NCBI GenBank assembly: GCA_018266105.1
Contig: JAFEBA010000102.1
Location: forward strand, 26,408-90,407
Reading direction: 5' to 3'
Length of the DNA stretch: 64,000 nucleotides
From: a bacterium
GTDB lineage: Bacteria > Vulcanimicrobiota > Xenobia > Xenobiales > JADMJV01
Below are positions 53,233 to 62,801 of this stretch, one piece after another (position 1 is the first letter of the stretch; each line of letters opens with the position of its first letter). A program made the translations under genes and the position numbers. Below the pieces are notes generated by a model. That model was not told the DNA's origin, did no database searches, and saw only the letters and a list, made by a program, of their open reading frames with translations.

Positions 53233-54435
53233 GTGGCCACCCCTCACCACACTCACTTTTTGGTCAAACCAGTCGGTCCGATCTGCAATCTGGATTGCAA
53301 ATACTGCTTTTATCTGGATAAGCGCCAGCTCTACCCGGGCAAGTCCGAGGCTCCGGTCGATTGGCGGATGGATGGCGCCCTCCTGGAAAGTTGCATCCAG
53401 CAGGTGGCCCAGACTCAACCGGGAGAACTCCATTTTGCCTGGCAGGGCGGGGAACCTACCCTGGCCGGGCTGGATTTCTTTCGCCAGGTTGTCCGTTTGC
53501 AGCAGCGCCATTGCGGAGGGCGCCCGGTCTTCAATGGCCTGCAAACCAACGGACTGACGCTCGATGATGAGTGGTGCCAGTTTCTGGCCAATCACGGTTT
53601 CCTGGTGGGTCTGTCGGTCGACGGGCCGGCCGACCTTCACGATTGCTGGCGGCTGGACCGAGGACAACGGGGCAGCCACCAACAGGTTCAGCGTGCCCTG
53701 GTCTTGCTGCGCAAACACGGGGTGGAATTCAATACCTTGACGGTCGTGCACCGCCAGAGCGTAGCTCGAGCTCTGGAGATCTACGAATACCTGATATCAG
53801 AGGGCAGTCGAGTGATGCAGTTCCTTCCTCTGGTGGAGCCAGGGCAGCCCTGGAGCCTGGAGGGACCGGACTGGGCGGACTTCCTCTGCCCCATCTTCGA
53901 CCTCTGGAGTCAGCGGGATGTTGGCCAGGTTTTTGTGCAACTCTTTGAGGTTGCCCTGGAAAATTGGCTCGGGCAACCGGCCTCGCTCTGCTTCTTTCGC
54001 AAACAGTGCGGCCAGGCGGTCGCTCTTGAGCACAATGGCGACCTTTTCAGTTGCGACCATTTTGTCGAGCCTGCTCATCAGCTGGGCAACCTGCAAACTC
54101 ATCAACTTCAGTGGATGCTCGCAAGTCCCCAACAGAAGCAGTTCGGGCGCAACAAAAGTGAGAGACTCCCCGGTCAGTGTCAGCGCTGCAAAGTGCTTTT
54201 CGCCTGTCACGGGGAGTGTCCCAAGAATCGCCTCTTGAAGGACGAAAATGGCGAACCCGGGCTCAACTTCCTGTGTGCCGGTTACCTGCGGTTTTTCGGG
54301 CACATTCAAGCCTGGATGGAGGCCGCCGTGCAGAAGATTCGTAGCCAATCCAATCTGGGCTTGCCCCCCCTGGGCGACCGGCTTAGATCGGCTTCAGCAG
54401 CAGCTGGCTTTCTTGCGCGGCCAGCTGACTCTTGA
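53233..54435 (+). CDS. Anaerobic sulfatase-maturing enzyme (radical SAM)
   Basis: 400 residues. The radical-SAM cluster motif CNLDCKYC (Cys18, 22, 25) is followed by the family's FAWQGGEPTLAGLDFF. C-terminal SPASM cysteines are in CGQAVALEHNGDLFSCDHF and CQRCKVLFACHGECPKNR, with a final CAGY. It converts the active-site Cys or Ser of sulfatases to formylglycine without oxygen. The GTG at 53233 gives the usual HFLVKPVGPICN start. The convergent sulfatase gene overlaps its 3' end by 53 nt and carries a Cys-type site, so enzyme and substrate are neighbours. Confidence 0.92.
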   Translation: MATPHHTHFLVKPVGPICNLDCKYCFYLDKRQLYPGKSEAPVDWRMDGALLESCIQQVAQTQPGELHFAWQGGEPTLAGLDFFRQVVRLQQRHCGGRPVFNGLQTNGLTLDDEWCQFLANHGFLVGLSVDGPADLHDCWRLDRGQRGSHQQVQRALVLLRKHGVEFNTLTVVHRQSVARALEIYEYLISEGSRVMQFLPLVEPGQPWSLEGPDWADFLCPIFDLWSQRDVGQVFVQLFEVALENWLGQPASLCFFRKQCGQAVALEHNGDLFSCDHFVEPAHQLGNLQTHQLQWMLASPQQKQFGRNKSERLPGQCQRCKVLFACHGECPKNRLLKDENGEPGLNFLCAGYLRFFGHIQAWMEAAVQKIRSQSNLGLPPLGDRLRSASAAAGFLARPADS

Positions 54436-56290
54436 GAAGGTCGACCTGGGCCTGAAGTTCGTTTTGGGTCAAGCCGGGCACGCTTAGCCCTCTCAACTGA
54501 CCTGTGCTGAAGTCGAGTAGATTGGTTGTTTCGTTCGGGTCGCTGGCGAGATGGTAGAGTTCCCACTGGTCGCGAAAGGTTCCACTTGGGTCCAGGTAAC
54601 GACTGAGCTTCCAGACCCCCGTACAAAGCATATGAACGTTGTTTGGACGGGTCACCGCTCCAGAAGTAAGCGGGGCGCCCCTCTGGATCAGGCCTTCTAC
54701 GTTCTTGGTGAAGCTATCGAATTGCGCTTGTTTGCTGGGTTGCGCCACTCCCTGAGGAAGATTGGTGGCATCGTCGGCGGTGGTGAAGAGCACTCCCGGC
54801 CGTGGCAGTGACTGTCCAGCGGCCAGAATCGGCGCCAGGTTGAGACCCACGAAATCGCGGACCTGAGTATGCCCGCTGATGGACTTTTTGATTTGCGCGA
54901 TGTCGCTGTTGCTGAAGCCGGCCAGTCCCAGCAAAGTGGGAGCCAGGTCGATGTGACTGGTCGGCTGATTGAATTCCAGCACCTCATTTTTGTTCGGATT
55001 GATCAGAGGGCTGGAGACCACGAACGGCACACGCACGGATTCCTCATAGGCGCTATACCATTTTTGCAGCATCTGACCGTGGGCCATGGCGTATTCGCCG
55101 TGGTCGGAGGTAAACAGCACAACCGTGTTTTGGGCCAAACCGGCCTGGTCAAACGCCTGCAACAGTCGGTTGAGTTCCAAATCCACCAGATGTTGCAGAT
55201 AGACATAAAACTGACCGTAAGCGCGAGCCCAGGCCTGCTGACCGGCGATCAACGTTTGGAAAGGGTAAGGCAAAAATGGTTGGGTGATCTGAGGGAAAAT
55301 GCTGGCCAGCGCCACCTGGGTTTTCCAGGCCGATTCAAGATGACAGCTTGGCTTGGTGGACAGATCTTCAGCGTAGGTGGGCGGCAGGTCAAAGCAATTT
55401 TGGGGAAACCCCATTGGGTTCAGCTCGACGGTTCTGCCGGATGAATCCGGATTGCTGACGGCCCCCGGACGGGGCAGCAATTGTGGAGTTTCAAAGCCTG
55501 CCGTGAGACCGGTGACGCCAGCCGAACCCGGCAGATACCACGGAAACGGATAGGCTGCTATGTCGTGTGGATTGACCAGCGAGGCGACAGCGAACCAGGG
55601 GCGATTGCCTCCTTTGGAGGCTCGATTCTGGAAAAAGTCGGTGACAATCTCCGAGAAGCCAGGGTCACGATAAACTCCAAGATTGTCCGGGTCGCTGCCG
55701 TGCGGCTCGGGGCCGGAGGTTTCGTAGCCCAGAAATCCCCAGGGGGTCAGGTCATAGGGAGGGTTGACATGGGAAACATGCCACTTTCCGAAGTAGTAAG
55801 GGTCGTAGCCCGCTGCCTGAAACCAATCGCCGATGGTGGGCACGCCCGCGGGGTCCAGGAAAGTCACTTCTTCGGCGGCTTTGAAAAGTCCATCCACCTG
55901 GTCGACACCGTGTAGAGAGGGATACTGGCCTGTTATAAAGGTGGTTCGGCTGGGCGCGCAGGCCGCCGAAGCAATGTAGTGACGACGAGCGACCACCGCA
56001 TTTTGGCGAAGACGCATCATGGCCGGGAAGAACTGGGTGAAGCTATTGCTGGGACTTAAGTCCTTCTCGAAGCGAAGGATCTCCCGAACGCCGGCCGCTT
56101 CACCCTGGTTGGCAGTATACCCATCAGGAGGGAGACGCATCTGGTCGACCAGGATCAGCAGGATGTTGGGGCGCACCGGGAGTGAATTGCCAGGGGCATT
56201 GGAGAAAAGACTGGTCGCACTTTCGCCGCACCCCGCCGTGACAGCCGCAGCCCCCAGAGAGGTCTTGAGAAACTGACGTCTTGTTTGCAT
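54383..56290 (-). CDS. Tat-exported Cys-type sulfatase (lipoprotein)
   Basis: 635 residues. It begins with a Tat signal (TRRQFLKTSLG) ending in a lipobox-like VTAGC, so it is probably a periplasmic lipoprotein. The sulfatase signature is ACAPSRTTFITGQYPSLHG with the modifiable Cys near residue 114. The first metal ligand is in LLILVDQMR. The second site TSDHGEYAMAHG and the Lys of MLQKWYSAYEESVRVPF are present. The substrate is unknown. Length above the usual 450-550 is due to inserts in the middle. The ATG at 56290 fits the signal; a longer frame to 56425 is rejected. Confidence 0.88.
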   Translation of the reverse strand: MQTRRQFLKTSLGAAAVTAGCGESATSLFSNAPGNSLPVRPNILLILVDQMRLPPDGYTANQGEAAGVREILRFEKDLSPSNSFTQFFPAMMRLRQNAVVARRHYIASAACAPSRTTFITGQYPSLHGVDQVDGLFKAAEEVTFLDPAGVPTIGDWFQAAGYDPYYFGKWHVSHVNPPYDLTPWGFLGYETSGPEPHGSDPDNLGVYRDPGFSEIVTDFFQNRASKGGNRPWFAVASLVNPHDIAAYPFPWYLPGSAGVTGLTAGFETPQLLPRPGAVSNPDSSGRTVELNPMGFPQNCFDLPPTYAEDLSTKPSCHLESAWKTQVALASIFPQITQPFLPYPFQTLIAGQQAWARAYGQFYVYLQHLVDLELNRLLQAFDQAGLAQNTVVLFTSDHGEYAMAHGQMLQKWYSAYEESVRVPFVVSSPLINPNKNEVLEFNQPTSHIDLAPTLLGLAGFSNSDIAQIKKSISGHTQVRDFVGLNLAPILAAGQSLPRPGVLFTTADDATNLPQGVAQPSKQAQFDSFTKNVEGLIQRGAPLTSGAVTRPNNVHMLCTGVWKLSRYLDPSGTFRDQWELYHLASDPNETTNLLDFSTGQLRGLSVPGLTQNELQAQVDLLKSQLAAQESQLLLKPI

Positions 56291-56466
56291 AGGGCGCTGC
56301 CTTGGACTCCGATCATAGAATTTACGACCGCTTTCGGCGGCCACCGACCCCCGGGCTGGTTGAGTGCGGCATTCCCCAGTGTGTTCAGCGAACCCTGGTT
56401 CGGAAGACCGGGCCTCCCGGCGCAAGAAAAGGTATAGGCCATCTCGAGGCGAACCCCCGCCGCCTC
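56291..56466. other. Divergent spacer between sulfatase and two-partner secretion genes
   Basis: About 176 bp with no gene I accept, although a plus-strand frame without ribosome site runs through it into the TpsB gene. No TTNCGCA pair or clear promoter hexamers were identified. Confidence 0.4.
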
Positions 56467-57999
56467 GTGTTCAACCGTATTTTTAGAGGCGCCTTCCTGG
56501 CCATGGCTCTGGCCTGGGCCCCGGCCTGTCGGGCTCAAGCAGAACCTACGATCCATGTGAATGATTTTGTGCTTGAAGGCAATCGCCTGATGGAGGCTCA
56601 GGAACTGGAGCCGGTGCTGGCCCCCTACCGTGGCAAGGACCTTAATTACTTCGAACTCAAAGCTCTGGCCGAGCAGTTGACTCAGCTCCACATTCGCAGG
56701 GGTTACAAGCTTGTGCATACCTACCTTCCCGAGCAGGACCTCAAAGGTGGAGTGGTTCGCCTGCTTTTCTTCGAGGGTAAGATTGGTGAGCTCAAAGTGA
56801 CCGGGGCGGACTACCGTGATCCCGAGATGCTGCGGTCCTATTTTGAGCCAACCCTGGCCAGTCGCGACTATCGCGAAGACGAGATCATGCGCTCGCTGCT
56901 GCTGGTCAATGAGTTGCCCGATGTCAGCGCCAAACTTCGACTTGAGCCCGGCCAGGAAAAGGGGACCACCGACCTGGTTCTGGATGTGGACGACCGGGAG
57001 CCGGTCGGGGTATGGGTCAATTTCAGCAACTTTGGCGCTAGAGCTACCGGACGCTACCGCTTCGGTTCCACCGCAGCCTTGACGGATCTGAGTGGAGTTG
57101 GGGACCGGCTGTCCGTCAGTCAGGTGTTGGGCTTGCCCTCCAGCAATAACCTGAACCTGAGCGCCAGTTATACACGGCCGTTGAACACCGACGGGCTGGC
57201 CCTGCACGCAAGCTACGCCAACAGTGCCTACGGCCTCGGTCAGCAATTCGAAGTGTTGGATGTGCGCGGTCGGGCCGACATTTTCCACCTGGGGCTGGAC
57301 CAGGCCCTGCACCGAAGCCTGACCCACCGCAGCGACGTGAGTCTGGATTTTTCTTCCAACTCCATCAGCGATAGTCTGCTGGGCGTGCCCTTTTCCTACG
57401 ACCAGTATTGGAAGGTCGGGCTGACCTACAGAAATCTGTGGCTGGATGTGGAGGGTCAGACCTTCTTTAGTCTGGGAGTGGAACAGGGTTTTGGAACCTC
57501 ACCTCAGGCTCTGGCCAGTCGGGTCGGGGCGGGCGGCAACTTTACGCATTTTGATCTTGAGGCGCTGCGCGTGCATAACCTGACCTCCCAGTTTCGCTGG
57601 GCGGGTCGAGTCAGTGCTCAATTTGCTCTGCAGCCTCTCGTTTCGGCCGAGCAGTTCTCCTTGGGTGGTCCCTACAGCGTGCGGGGATTCTCCCAAGGGG
57701 AGCATCTGGCCGATTCGGGGTATGTCTTCAGCAGCGAGTTTCGCTACTCGCCGCTGGCCGACGAACCGCGCACCCTGGAATTGGTGGCCTTCATCGATCA
57801 CGGCCGGGCCAGCCTGCACCGGCCTCAGGATGTGGAGGTGGCGGCTCGCTCGTTGACCGGCGGTGGCTTTGGGGTGCGTTGGAATTTCGCCACCGAGTCC
57901 CACGCGCGCATCGATGTCGGTTTTCCACTCTCCCCTTCGGTCAACGCTCTGGGCCAATCTCCCGTGATCTACGCAGGCTTGCAGTCAAGACTATGGTAA
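56467..57999 (+). CDS. TpsB-type two-partner secretion transporter (Omp85 superfamily)
   Basis: About 510 residues from a GTG at 56467, giving a signal ending CRA|QAEPT. One POTRA-2-like and one POTRA domain occupy about 30-190 (VLEGNRLMEAQELEPVLAPYRGK, RRGYKLVHTYLPEQDL, GVVRLLFFEGKIGELKVTG). The barrel then includes the conserved GPYSVRGF (VRGF/Y motif) near residue 404 and a final VIYAGLQSRLW ending in an aromatic residue. It exports the TpsA protein encoded next, with which it overlaps by 7 nt (ATGGTAA). The start is uncertain because the open frame continues upstream. Confidence 0.87.
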   Translation: MFNRIFRGAFLAMALAWAPACRAQAEPTIHVNDFVLEGNRLMEAQELEPVLAPYRGKDLNYFELKALAEQLTQLHIRRGYKLVHTYLPEQDLKGGVVRLLFFEGKIGELKVTGADYRDPEMLRSYFEPTLASRDYREDEIMRSLLLVNELPDVSAKLRLEPGQEKGTTDLVLDVDDREPVGVWVNFSNFGARATGRYRFGSTAALTDLSGVGDRLSVSQVLGLPSSNNLNLSASYTRPLNTDGLALHASYANSAYGLGQQFEVLDVRGRADIFHLGLDQALHRSLTHRSDVSLDFSSNSISDSLLGVPFSYDQYWKVGLTYRNLWLDVEGQTFFSLGVEQGFGTSPQALASRVGAGGNFTHFDLEALRVHNLTSQFRWAGRVSAQFALQPLVSAEQFSLGGPYSVRGFSQGEHLADSGYVFSSEFRYSPLADEPRTLELVAFIDHGRASLHRPQDVEVAARSLTGGGFGVRWNFATESHARIDVGFPLSPSVNALGQSPVIYAGLQSRLW

Positions 58000-60308
58000 A
58001 GAAGACTCTGTGTGCCGCCCTGCTATGCACCGCCCTGGCCGGCGCTGAACCCACCGGCCCCTCGGTGACCCATGGCAACGTGCAGATCCAGACCCAGGGA
58101 GCAACCACTCAGATCATTCAGGCGACCGACCGGGCCATTATCCAGTGGAACGGCTTTAGCATCAACGCCAACGAATTGGTGCGTTTCCTGCAGCCCAACT
58201 CGGCCGCCGTCATCTTGAATCGGGTGATCGGGGCCAATCCTTCTCAGATTCTGGGTCAGATACAGGCCAATGGCCGGGTCTTTCTGGTCAATCCAAACGG
58301 TATCGTCTTTGGTGCGGGCTCTCAAGTGAATGTGGGGGGACTGCTGGCCACCACGCTCCAGCTCAGTGATCAGGATTTTCTTCAGGGCAATTATCATCTG
58401 ACCCAAGACCCCAATCACGCTCTGGCCTCGGTGGTCAATCGGGGTGAATTGCACATCGCCGAAGGGGGCTTTCTGGTACTGGCCGCCCCGGTGGTCAGCA
58501 ATGAAGGGCTGATCGTTGCCCAATCGGGTCAGGTGGGCCTGATCGGCGCCCAACAGACCACGGTCAATTTCGACGGCATGGGCCTGATCGAGGTCTCCGT
58601 CCCTTCCGGCCGTCCGGGCTCGCCGGGGGCGGTGGTCATGCCCGCCAATGCCGTCAGCCAGATTTTTCAGGGGGTTGTCACCAATCCCGGCATCCCTGAA
58701 CTGGCAAACCTTGCGGGAGCCGAGGGATTGGTGGTTCAGCAGGGGAGCATTGATACCAGTGGCTCACAGTCGGGCGGCCAGGTTATCCTGCACTCAAGCC
58801 AGGCCAGTCTCATCACTTCGAGCTCACAGATCGTGGCCAATTCTTCCCGAACGCCCGGAGAGGTGCATCTGCTCTCAGAGGGACAGGTCTATTCAAGCGG
58901 TTCCATTCAGGCGGGTCGGGGAGCGGTTGAACTGACCGGGACCGAGGTCAGCTGGATCGGGCCGATTGACGTCGGGGGGGCCACCGCCGGACAGATTCTC
59001 GTCAACGCGGGTGGGCTCACTCTGGTTGAGTCTCTACCAATCCCTGTGGAGACTTCCCTGGCCAGCATCCTGAACTATACGCCCAATCTGGTTTCGCGTT
59101 CCAATCTCGAAGCCCAGCCAGCCGGGAGTCAAATTTCCTTGCACTCCAGCAACGGGATCAGCCTGGAGGATATTCCCTCGGATTTGATTGCGCTTCGCAG
59201 TGGCGTCGCTCTGAATCTCTCGGCCGACCAGGGCAACCTGACTTTTCACGACCCGCAGGATACTCTCGCGGTGGGTTCAGGCGGTTCGATTCGAATCCAG
59301 CTGGCGGCTGGTGGGAGCACTTCGCTGGGAAATTTGGTTGCTCCGAGCGGCGAGATTCATGTCAGCGCGGCCACTGACCTGGCCGTGCAACTGGTGGACA
59401 CCTCCGGAGGCGAGGTCGACCTGCGCACCGGGGGGGACTTGAGCCTGGGACAGATCGTAGCGGGCTCAGCCAGGTTGGGAGCGGGTGGCGATATCCTGGA
59501 CCTTCACGGCTCTGCAGCGAATGTGGTTGCCAATGAAGCCAGCTTTGTGGCTGGTGGAACCGTGGGTTTGCCGACCAATCCCGTTTCCATCGATGTCAAT
59601 GTGATTTCTGGTGAAGCCGAAGACTTCTTCTTTCAGGAATTGGGACCGGTCACCGAGGGCCTGGTCTACGGCATTCAGGGCCTGCACCGACGCAAGAATT
59701 TGGAAGATCCCTTTTCGGAAACGTTGGATGAAATCAACGACGTCCCCGTCTTCGAGCTGAACGATAGCAGTTCGGGAGGCGGTGGCGGGGGAGACTGGGA
59801 GGCGGAATCCCCTGATGAGGAATTGGGGCAGGCCGCATTGCTGGAGGATTTCTCTCATTTACCCCAGCTGGCGGTGCTCTCTCCCACCATGATGGTGCTG
59901 CAGGGGAATCAGGCCTCTCCCTTGATCGATGAACTCACCCGCCAGGGCTGGCAGGTCGAGGTCAGTCAAAGCCTGCTTCTGGCCCGCAAGGGCGACCTTC
60001 AATTGGTGGGGAGAATGGGTTCTGTTTCGACCCCCCTCACCCTGGTGGAGGCTTCCAGTCAGGCGGAAAAATCGGCTCTAAACGATGCTCTAGATCTGTT
60101 GCGGGAATTCCCCGAGGATTTGCTACTGACCCGGAGGGGCGACGGGGAGTATCTTCTGAGTCTAAGTGCTCCGGATTCTGAACGTTTCTGGAGAGATCTG
60201 AGCCAGCACGGGTGGCGGGTGGATCGGGAAGCCGGCACGGCCACCAAGAACGCGTTGAGGCTGACGCTGACGGATTCAGCTCAGGTTCGGCTGGAGCGCT
60301 CTCACTGA
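57993..60308 (+). CDS. TpsA-type exoprotein with filamentous-haemagglutinin domain
   Basis: 771 residues with signal AGA|EPTGP. The TPS secretion domain is clear: THGNVQIQTQGATTQIIQATD, the marker NPNGIVFG near residue 101, and ASVVNRGELHIAEGGFLVLAA, followed by beta-helix repeats to about 560. A Gly/acidic linker (SSGGGGGGDWEAES) precedes a 145-residue C-terminal domain. That domain has two similar units ending in LTRQGWQVEV and LSQHGWRVDR, with no family I recognise. It is short compared with adhesins of 2000-4000 residues, so the C-terminal domain may be the effector or anchor. Confidence 0.85.
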   Translation: MVKKTLCAALLCTALAGAEPTGPSVTHGNVQIQTQGATTQIIQATDRAIIQWNGFSINANELVRFLQPNSAAVILNRVIGANPSQILGQIQANGRVFLVNPNGIVFGAGSQVNVGGLLATTLQLSDQDFLQGNYHLTQDPNHALASVVNRGELHIAEGGFLVLAAPVVSNEGLIVAQSGQVGLIGAQQTTVNFDGMGLIEVSVPSGRPGSPGAVVMPANAVSQIFQGVVTNPGIPELANLAGAEGLVVQQGSIDTSGSQSGGQVILHSSQASLITSSSQIVANSSRTPGEVHLLSEGQVYSSGSIQAGRGAVELTGTEVSWIGPIDVGGATAGQILVNAGGLTLVESLPIPVETSLASILNYTPNLVSRSNLEAQPAGSQISLHSSNGISLEDIPSDLIALRSGVALNLSADQGNLTFHDPQDTLAVGSGGSIRIQLAAGGSTSLGNLVAPSGEIHVSAATDLAVQLVDTSGGEVDLRTGGDLSLGQIVAGSARLGAGGDILDLHGSAANVVANEASFVAGGTVGLPTNPVSIDVNVISGEAEDFFFQELGPVTEGLVYGIQGLHRRKNLEDPFSETLDEINDVPVFELNDSSSGGGGGGDWEAESPDEELGQAALLEDFSHLPQLAVLSPTMMVLQGNQASPLIDELTRQGWQVEVSQSLLLARKGDLQLVGRMGSVSTPLTLVEASSQAEKSALNDALDLLREFPEDLLLTRRGDGEYLLSLSAPDSERFWRDLSQHGWRVDREAGTATKNALRLTLTDSAQVRLERSH

Positions 60309-61063
60309 GGTCGGATGACCAGCCGCAGACCCGACTGAGGCAGGCGCGCCACCGATAGGGACCAGCTGCGAGCTGTGGTGGTCAGAAAGTCCGGTGACTG
60401 GAACATCCAGTGCCCCCCACGCAAGACTTTGTATTTCTGGCCGAATTGGCCGGACTGCCGGCTCGCTTCTTGGGAGTAAGCCTGATACCAGCTCTCCGTC
60501 CACTCGGCCGCATTGCCGGCCATGTTCAGGCAGCCGACCCAGGAAGCGCCTTCGGGATGGCTGTTGACTGCCTCTGGCGCGGGAGCGCTGCCGGAAACGC
60601 TGCTGCAGCAACGAGTGCTGTCGAAGGCTTTTCCCCAGGGGTAAAGGCGAGCCTGGGGGCCTCGAGCGGCGCACTCCCACTCCAGTTCGCTGGGGAGGCT
60701 TCCACCGGCCCATTGGCAATAGGCCAGGGCGTCTCGCTGAGAGAGTCCCAGGGCCGGTCGATCCGGGCCAAACTTCAGGGCCAGATCCTGCCACAACGGG
60801 GGGGCAGGGGTGCTGGTGGCTTTCAGGTAGGCCTCAAACTGAGCATTGCTGACCTCGCAACGAGCGATCCAGAACCCCTTCAGGCGGACTTGATGGGCCG
60901 GTTTTTGATCGCTGCTGCCCTGGTTGTTTCCAATAGTGTAGCTACCTGGCGGCACCCAAAGCATCTGGGAACCGTCCCGGGGAGCGGGCCCCTCGGCGGC
61001 TGCCGCACCGGCCAGCCAGATCAAGAGGCCCCATTTTCTGCGGGCCAGAGCGTCGAAAAGCAC
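60302..61063 (-). CDS. Formylglycine-generating-enzyme-fold exported protein, catalytic Cys absent
   Basis: 253 residues with a Sec signal (AAA|EGPAP). FGE/SUMF1 blocks are clear: MLWVPPGSYTIGNN, GFWIARCEVSNAQFEAYL, LSQRDALAYCQWAGGSLPSELEWECAARG, NMAGNAAEWTESWY and VLRGGHWMFQ. The paired active-site cysteines that follow RGGSW in true FGE are missing here (RGGHWMFQSPDF), so it probably does not mature sulfatases. SUMF-fold proteins often act as lectin-like or regulatory modules. The GTG start at 61063 lies 35 nt after the malic enzyme stop, in the same operon. Its end overlaps the TpsA gene by 7 nt. Confidence 0.8.
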   Translation of the reverse strand: MLFDALARRKWGLLIWLAGAAAAEGPAPRDGSQMLWVPPGSYTIGNNQGSSDQKPAHQVRLKGFWIARCEVSNAQFEAYLKATSTPAPPLWQDLALKFGPDRPALGLSQRDALAYCQWAGGSLPSELEWECAARGPQARLYPWGKAFDSTRCCSSVSGSAPAPEAVNSHPEGASWVGCLNMAGNAAEWTESWYQAYSQEASRQSGQFGQKYKVLRGGHWMFQSPDFLTTTARSWSLSVARLPQSGLRLVIRPQ

Positions 61064-61098
61064 CTGCCCGGCTTTCAGTTCGAGCGGGACCGAACCTG

Positions 61099-62703
61099 CT
61101 AATAGACCGGTTCCCAGATGGCCCGGCCCACCAGCTCTTCAATGGAATCCGGGGCCGGTCCGGCGGCCAGACCTTCCGCAAAGGCCACTCGCGCCACTTC
61201 CTCTGCGATCTTGCGTGAGACCCGCCGAATTTGCGATAGGGCAGGGTAGACGCGACTGACGGCCAGGTCGGACTCCTCCACGCAGCTGGCCAACACGCGA
61301 GCGGCGGCGGAGAACATGGAATCGGTGACGTGGCGTGCCCGACTGGCCAGCACTCCCAGACCGACGCCGGGAAAGATGTAGGCGTTATTGCCCTGTCCCG
61401 GAAACAGCAGTCGGCCTTCGTAGCGTACCGGAGCGAAAGGGCTTCCGCTAGAAAAGATGGCTCGACCCTGGGACCAAAGATAGGCCTGCTCGGCCGTGCA
61501 TTCGGCCCGTGAGGTCGGGTTGGAGAGGGCGAAGAGGATAGGGCGCTGGTTGAACTCACTCATCCGTTCCACCACTGTCTGATTGAAGGCACCGGCGATG
61601 GTGGAGACGCCAATCAGCACTGTCGGCTTGAGCCTGTGCACGGCCTCTTCAAAAGATTGGCAGGGCGAGGATGGGTGAGCGTAGCGCAGCTTGTGTTCGG
61701 CCAGCCCCGTGCGCTCGGCCACAACCAGACCCTGCGAATCGAAAAACCAGAGTTGGCTACGGGCCTGCTCAAGGGACAGCCCTTCTTCCACCAGAGCCGA
61801 GGCGATCAGGTCGCCGATCCCCACTCCGGCTTCACCCGCGCCCAGAAAGAGAATCCGCTGTTGGGTCAGGGGCTGACCCGTCAGGCGCAGGGCTGAGAGC
61901 AATCCCGCCAGAGTGACCGCAGCCGTGCCCTGGATGTCGTCGTTGAAGACGCAGGCCTCCCGGCGCCAGCGTTCCAGCAGGCGAAAGGCATTGCGGTTTC
62001 CAAAGTCCTCAAATTGCACCAGACTGCCGGGCCGGATGGATTCGACGGCCTGCATAAACTCGGCTACAAAATCATCATACTCCTGGCCGCGCAAACGGGG
62101 GCGTCGCAATCCCAGGTAGTGGGGATCGCCAAGAGCTTCGGGGTTATCCGTGCCCACGTCCAGGGTAACGGGCAGACACAGGCGCGGGTGAATTCCCGCG
62201 CAGGCTGCATACAGGCTGAGTTTGCCGATCGAGATGCCCATTCCACCGACGCCCAGGTCGCCCAGGCCCAGGATCCGCTCCCCGTCGGTGACCACGATCA
62301 CTTCAAAGGGGTGGGGCCAGTTGCGCAGCACCCGCTCCAGACGGCCTCGTTGCTCCAGCGACAGATACAGACCCCGGGGGCGTCGATAGACATCGCTCCA
62401 GGCTGAACAGGCATCACCCACGGTGGGGGTGTACACGAAAGGCATCAATTCTTCCAGATGGTTGGCCAGCACCCGGTAAAAGAGGGTCTCGTTGCGATCT
62501 TCCAGCCCGGCCAGGTAGAGGTAGCGTTCCAGGTTGCTGGACTTGCGCCGGACGTCGTAGAGCACCTGATCCATCTGTTCTTCCACCGATTGGATCACCG
62601 GCGGTAGCAGTCCCTCCAGTCGGGCTTTGTCCCGTTCCTCGGCTGTAAAAGCGGTGCCCTTGTTGAGGAGAGGGTCTCGTAGTAAATCCAGGCCGTTGCG
62701 CAT
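61099..62703 (-). CDS. maeA: NAD-type malic enzyme
   Basis: 534 residues, oxidative decarboxylation of malate to pyruvate in the cytoplasm. Family blocks: MPFVYTPTVGDAC, LGDLGVGGMGISIGKLSLYAACAGI (about 62190-62270), VQFEDFGNRNAFRLLERW and CVFNDDIQGTAAVTLAGLLSA with the metal ligands. The dinucleotide fold FLGAGEAGVGIGDLIA is near residue 287, and ALSNPTSRAECTAEQAY follows. Length and motifs match the large (SfcA/MaeA) class. NAD rather than NADP preference is inferred from class only. Confidence 0.93.
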   Translation of the reverse strand: MRNGLDLLRDPLLNKGTAFTAEERDKARLEGLLPPVIQSVEEQMDQVLYDVRRKSSNLERYLYLAGLEDRNETLFYRVLANHLEELMPFVYTPTVGDACSAWSDVYRRPRGLYLSLEQRGRLERVLRNWPHPFEVIVVTDGERILGLGDLGVGGMGISIGKLSLYAACAGIHPRLCLPVTLDVGTDNPEALGDPHYLGLRRPRLRGQEYDDFVAEFMQAVESIRPGSLVQFEDFGNRNAFRLLERWRREACVFNDDIQGTAAVTLAGLLSALRLTGQPLTQQRILFLGAGEAGVGIGDLIASALVEEGLSLEQARSQLWFFDSQGLVVAERTGLAEHKLRYAHPSSPCQSFEEAVHRLKPTVLIGVSTIAGAFNQTVVERMSEFNQRPILFALSNPTSRAECTAEQAYLWSQGRAIFSSGSPFAPVRYEGRLLFPGQGNNAYIFPGVGLGVLASRARHVTDSMFSAAARVLASCVEESDLAVSRVYPALSQIRRVSRKIAEEVARVAFAEGLAAGPAPDSIEELVGRAIWEPVY

Positions 62704-62801
62704 AACCAGAACAGCTTAATTCACTCCCCGGGCATCCCCTATGATCTCATCAGCTTCTCAGGATTGGCAAATTGGTGGAATCTAGGCTATTCTTTTCGGG
62801 A

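Noticed and set aside
56155..57327. 390-codon minus-strand open frame
   Set aside because: Antisense to the clear TpsB gene; no ribosome site and no domain. GC-rich codon bias opens such shadows.
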